From Planctomycetaceae bacterium (GTDB lineage: Bacteria; Planctomycetota; Planctomycetia; Pirellulales; Pirellulaceae): a stretch of DNA of 23,278 nucleotides. This document shows positions 23,271 to 23,278 of the stretch, one piece after another; position 1 is the stretch's first letter; each line of letters starts with the position of its first letter. The stretch lies in contig PANG01000049.1 in NCBI GenBank assembly GCA_002708345.1, forward strand, positions 5,166 through 28,443, in the 5' to 3' direction. The position numbers and the translations under genes are program-made. The notes below the pieces were generated by a model, which saw nothing but the letters and a program-made list of their open reading frames with translations, had not been told where the DNA came from and did no database searches.

Positions 23271-23278
23271 CCTTGATT

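Noticed and set aside
1..23278. CRISPR array, tRNA/rRNA gene, insertion sequence, prophage or toxin-antitoxin pair
   Set aside because: No regular spaced repeats, cloverleaf-like segments, transposase or phage motifs, or terminal inverted repeats were seen on either strand by eye. A tRNAscan or Infernal run would be decisive.

Overview
The window looks like chromosomal DNA of a planctomycete (Planctomycetota, Pirellulales-like), with high G+C and mostly short intergenic gaps. The main evidence is a Tat-exported DUF1501 protein, a secreted protein joining FG-GAP (VCBS-type) repeats to an alpha/beta-hydrolase, a Tat-exported COG3618-type amidohydrolase, a long NfeD protease, and a small protein whose pattern I associate with planctomycetes. 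Phylum is inferred from family content, not from a marker gene. No rRNA, tRNA, CRISPR array, insertion sequence or phage gene was seen, and no gap between genes exceeds 300 bases.

Layout. (1) 1-1439, minus: mnmG (tRNA wobble-uridine modification), cut by the left edge. (2) 1530-3755, plus: secreted beta-propeller/hydrolase fusion, convergent with (3) a membrane NfeD-type serine protease (3770-5290, minus). (4) 5461-7553, plus: a coupled DUF1611/enolase-superfamily pair matching the DgcN-DgcA D-glutamate route, followed by dprA (7655-8764). (5) 8761-11006, minus: a tight row of adrenodoxin-like [2Fe-2S] ferredoxin, PII-family protein, 90-residue unknown and iron-dependent alcohol dehydrogenase. 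(6) 11235-13871, plus: hisS and a DegT-type sugar aminotransferase. (7) 13887-14894, minus, and 15085-16467, plus: divergent Tat-signal amidohydrolase and DUF1501 protein. (8) 16509-18230, plus: a GT-C-like membrane glycosyltransferase, convergent with (9) a minus-strand run, 23211 down to 18238: WecE-type aminotransferase, ATP-grasp ligase, DPM1/ArnC-like polyprenyl-phosphate glycosyltransferase and a polytopic membrane protein of unknown family.

How the genes work together. The most system-like region is 16509-23211. A sugar aminotransferase, an ATP-grasp ligase, a membrane-anchored GT2 and two large polytopic proteins have the parts expected for building an amino-sugar on a lipid carrier and transferring it outside the cytoplasm. 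This resembles the ArnB/ArnC/ArnT logic, but with an ATP-grasp enzyme that could acylate or aminoacylate the amino group. The second notable group is ferredoxin-PII-unknown-alcohol dehydrogenase, where a PII protein with an intact T-loop tyrosine sits away from amtB or glnA and beside redox genes. The rest is housekeeping (mnmG, dprA, hisS) or typical planctomycete secreted proteins.
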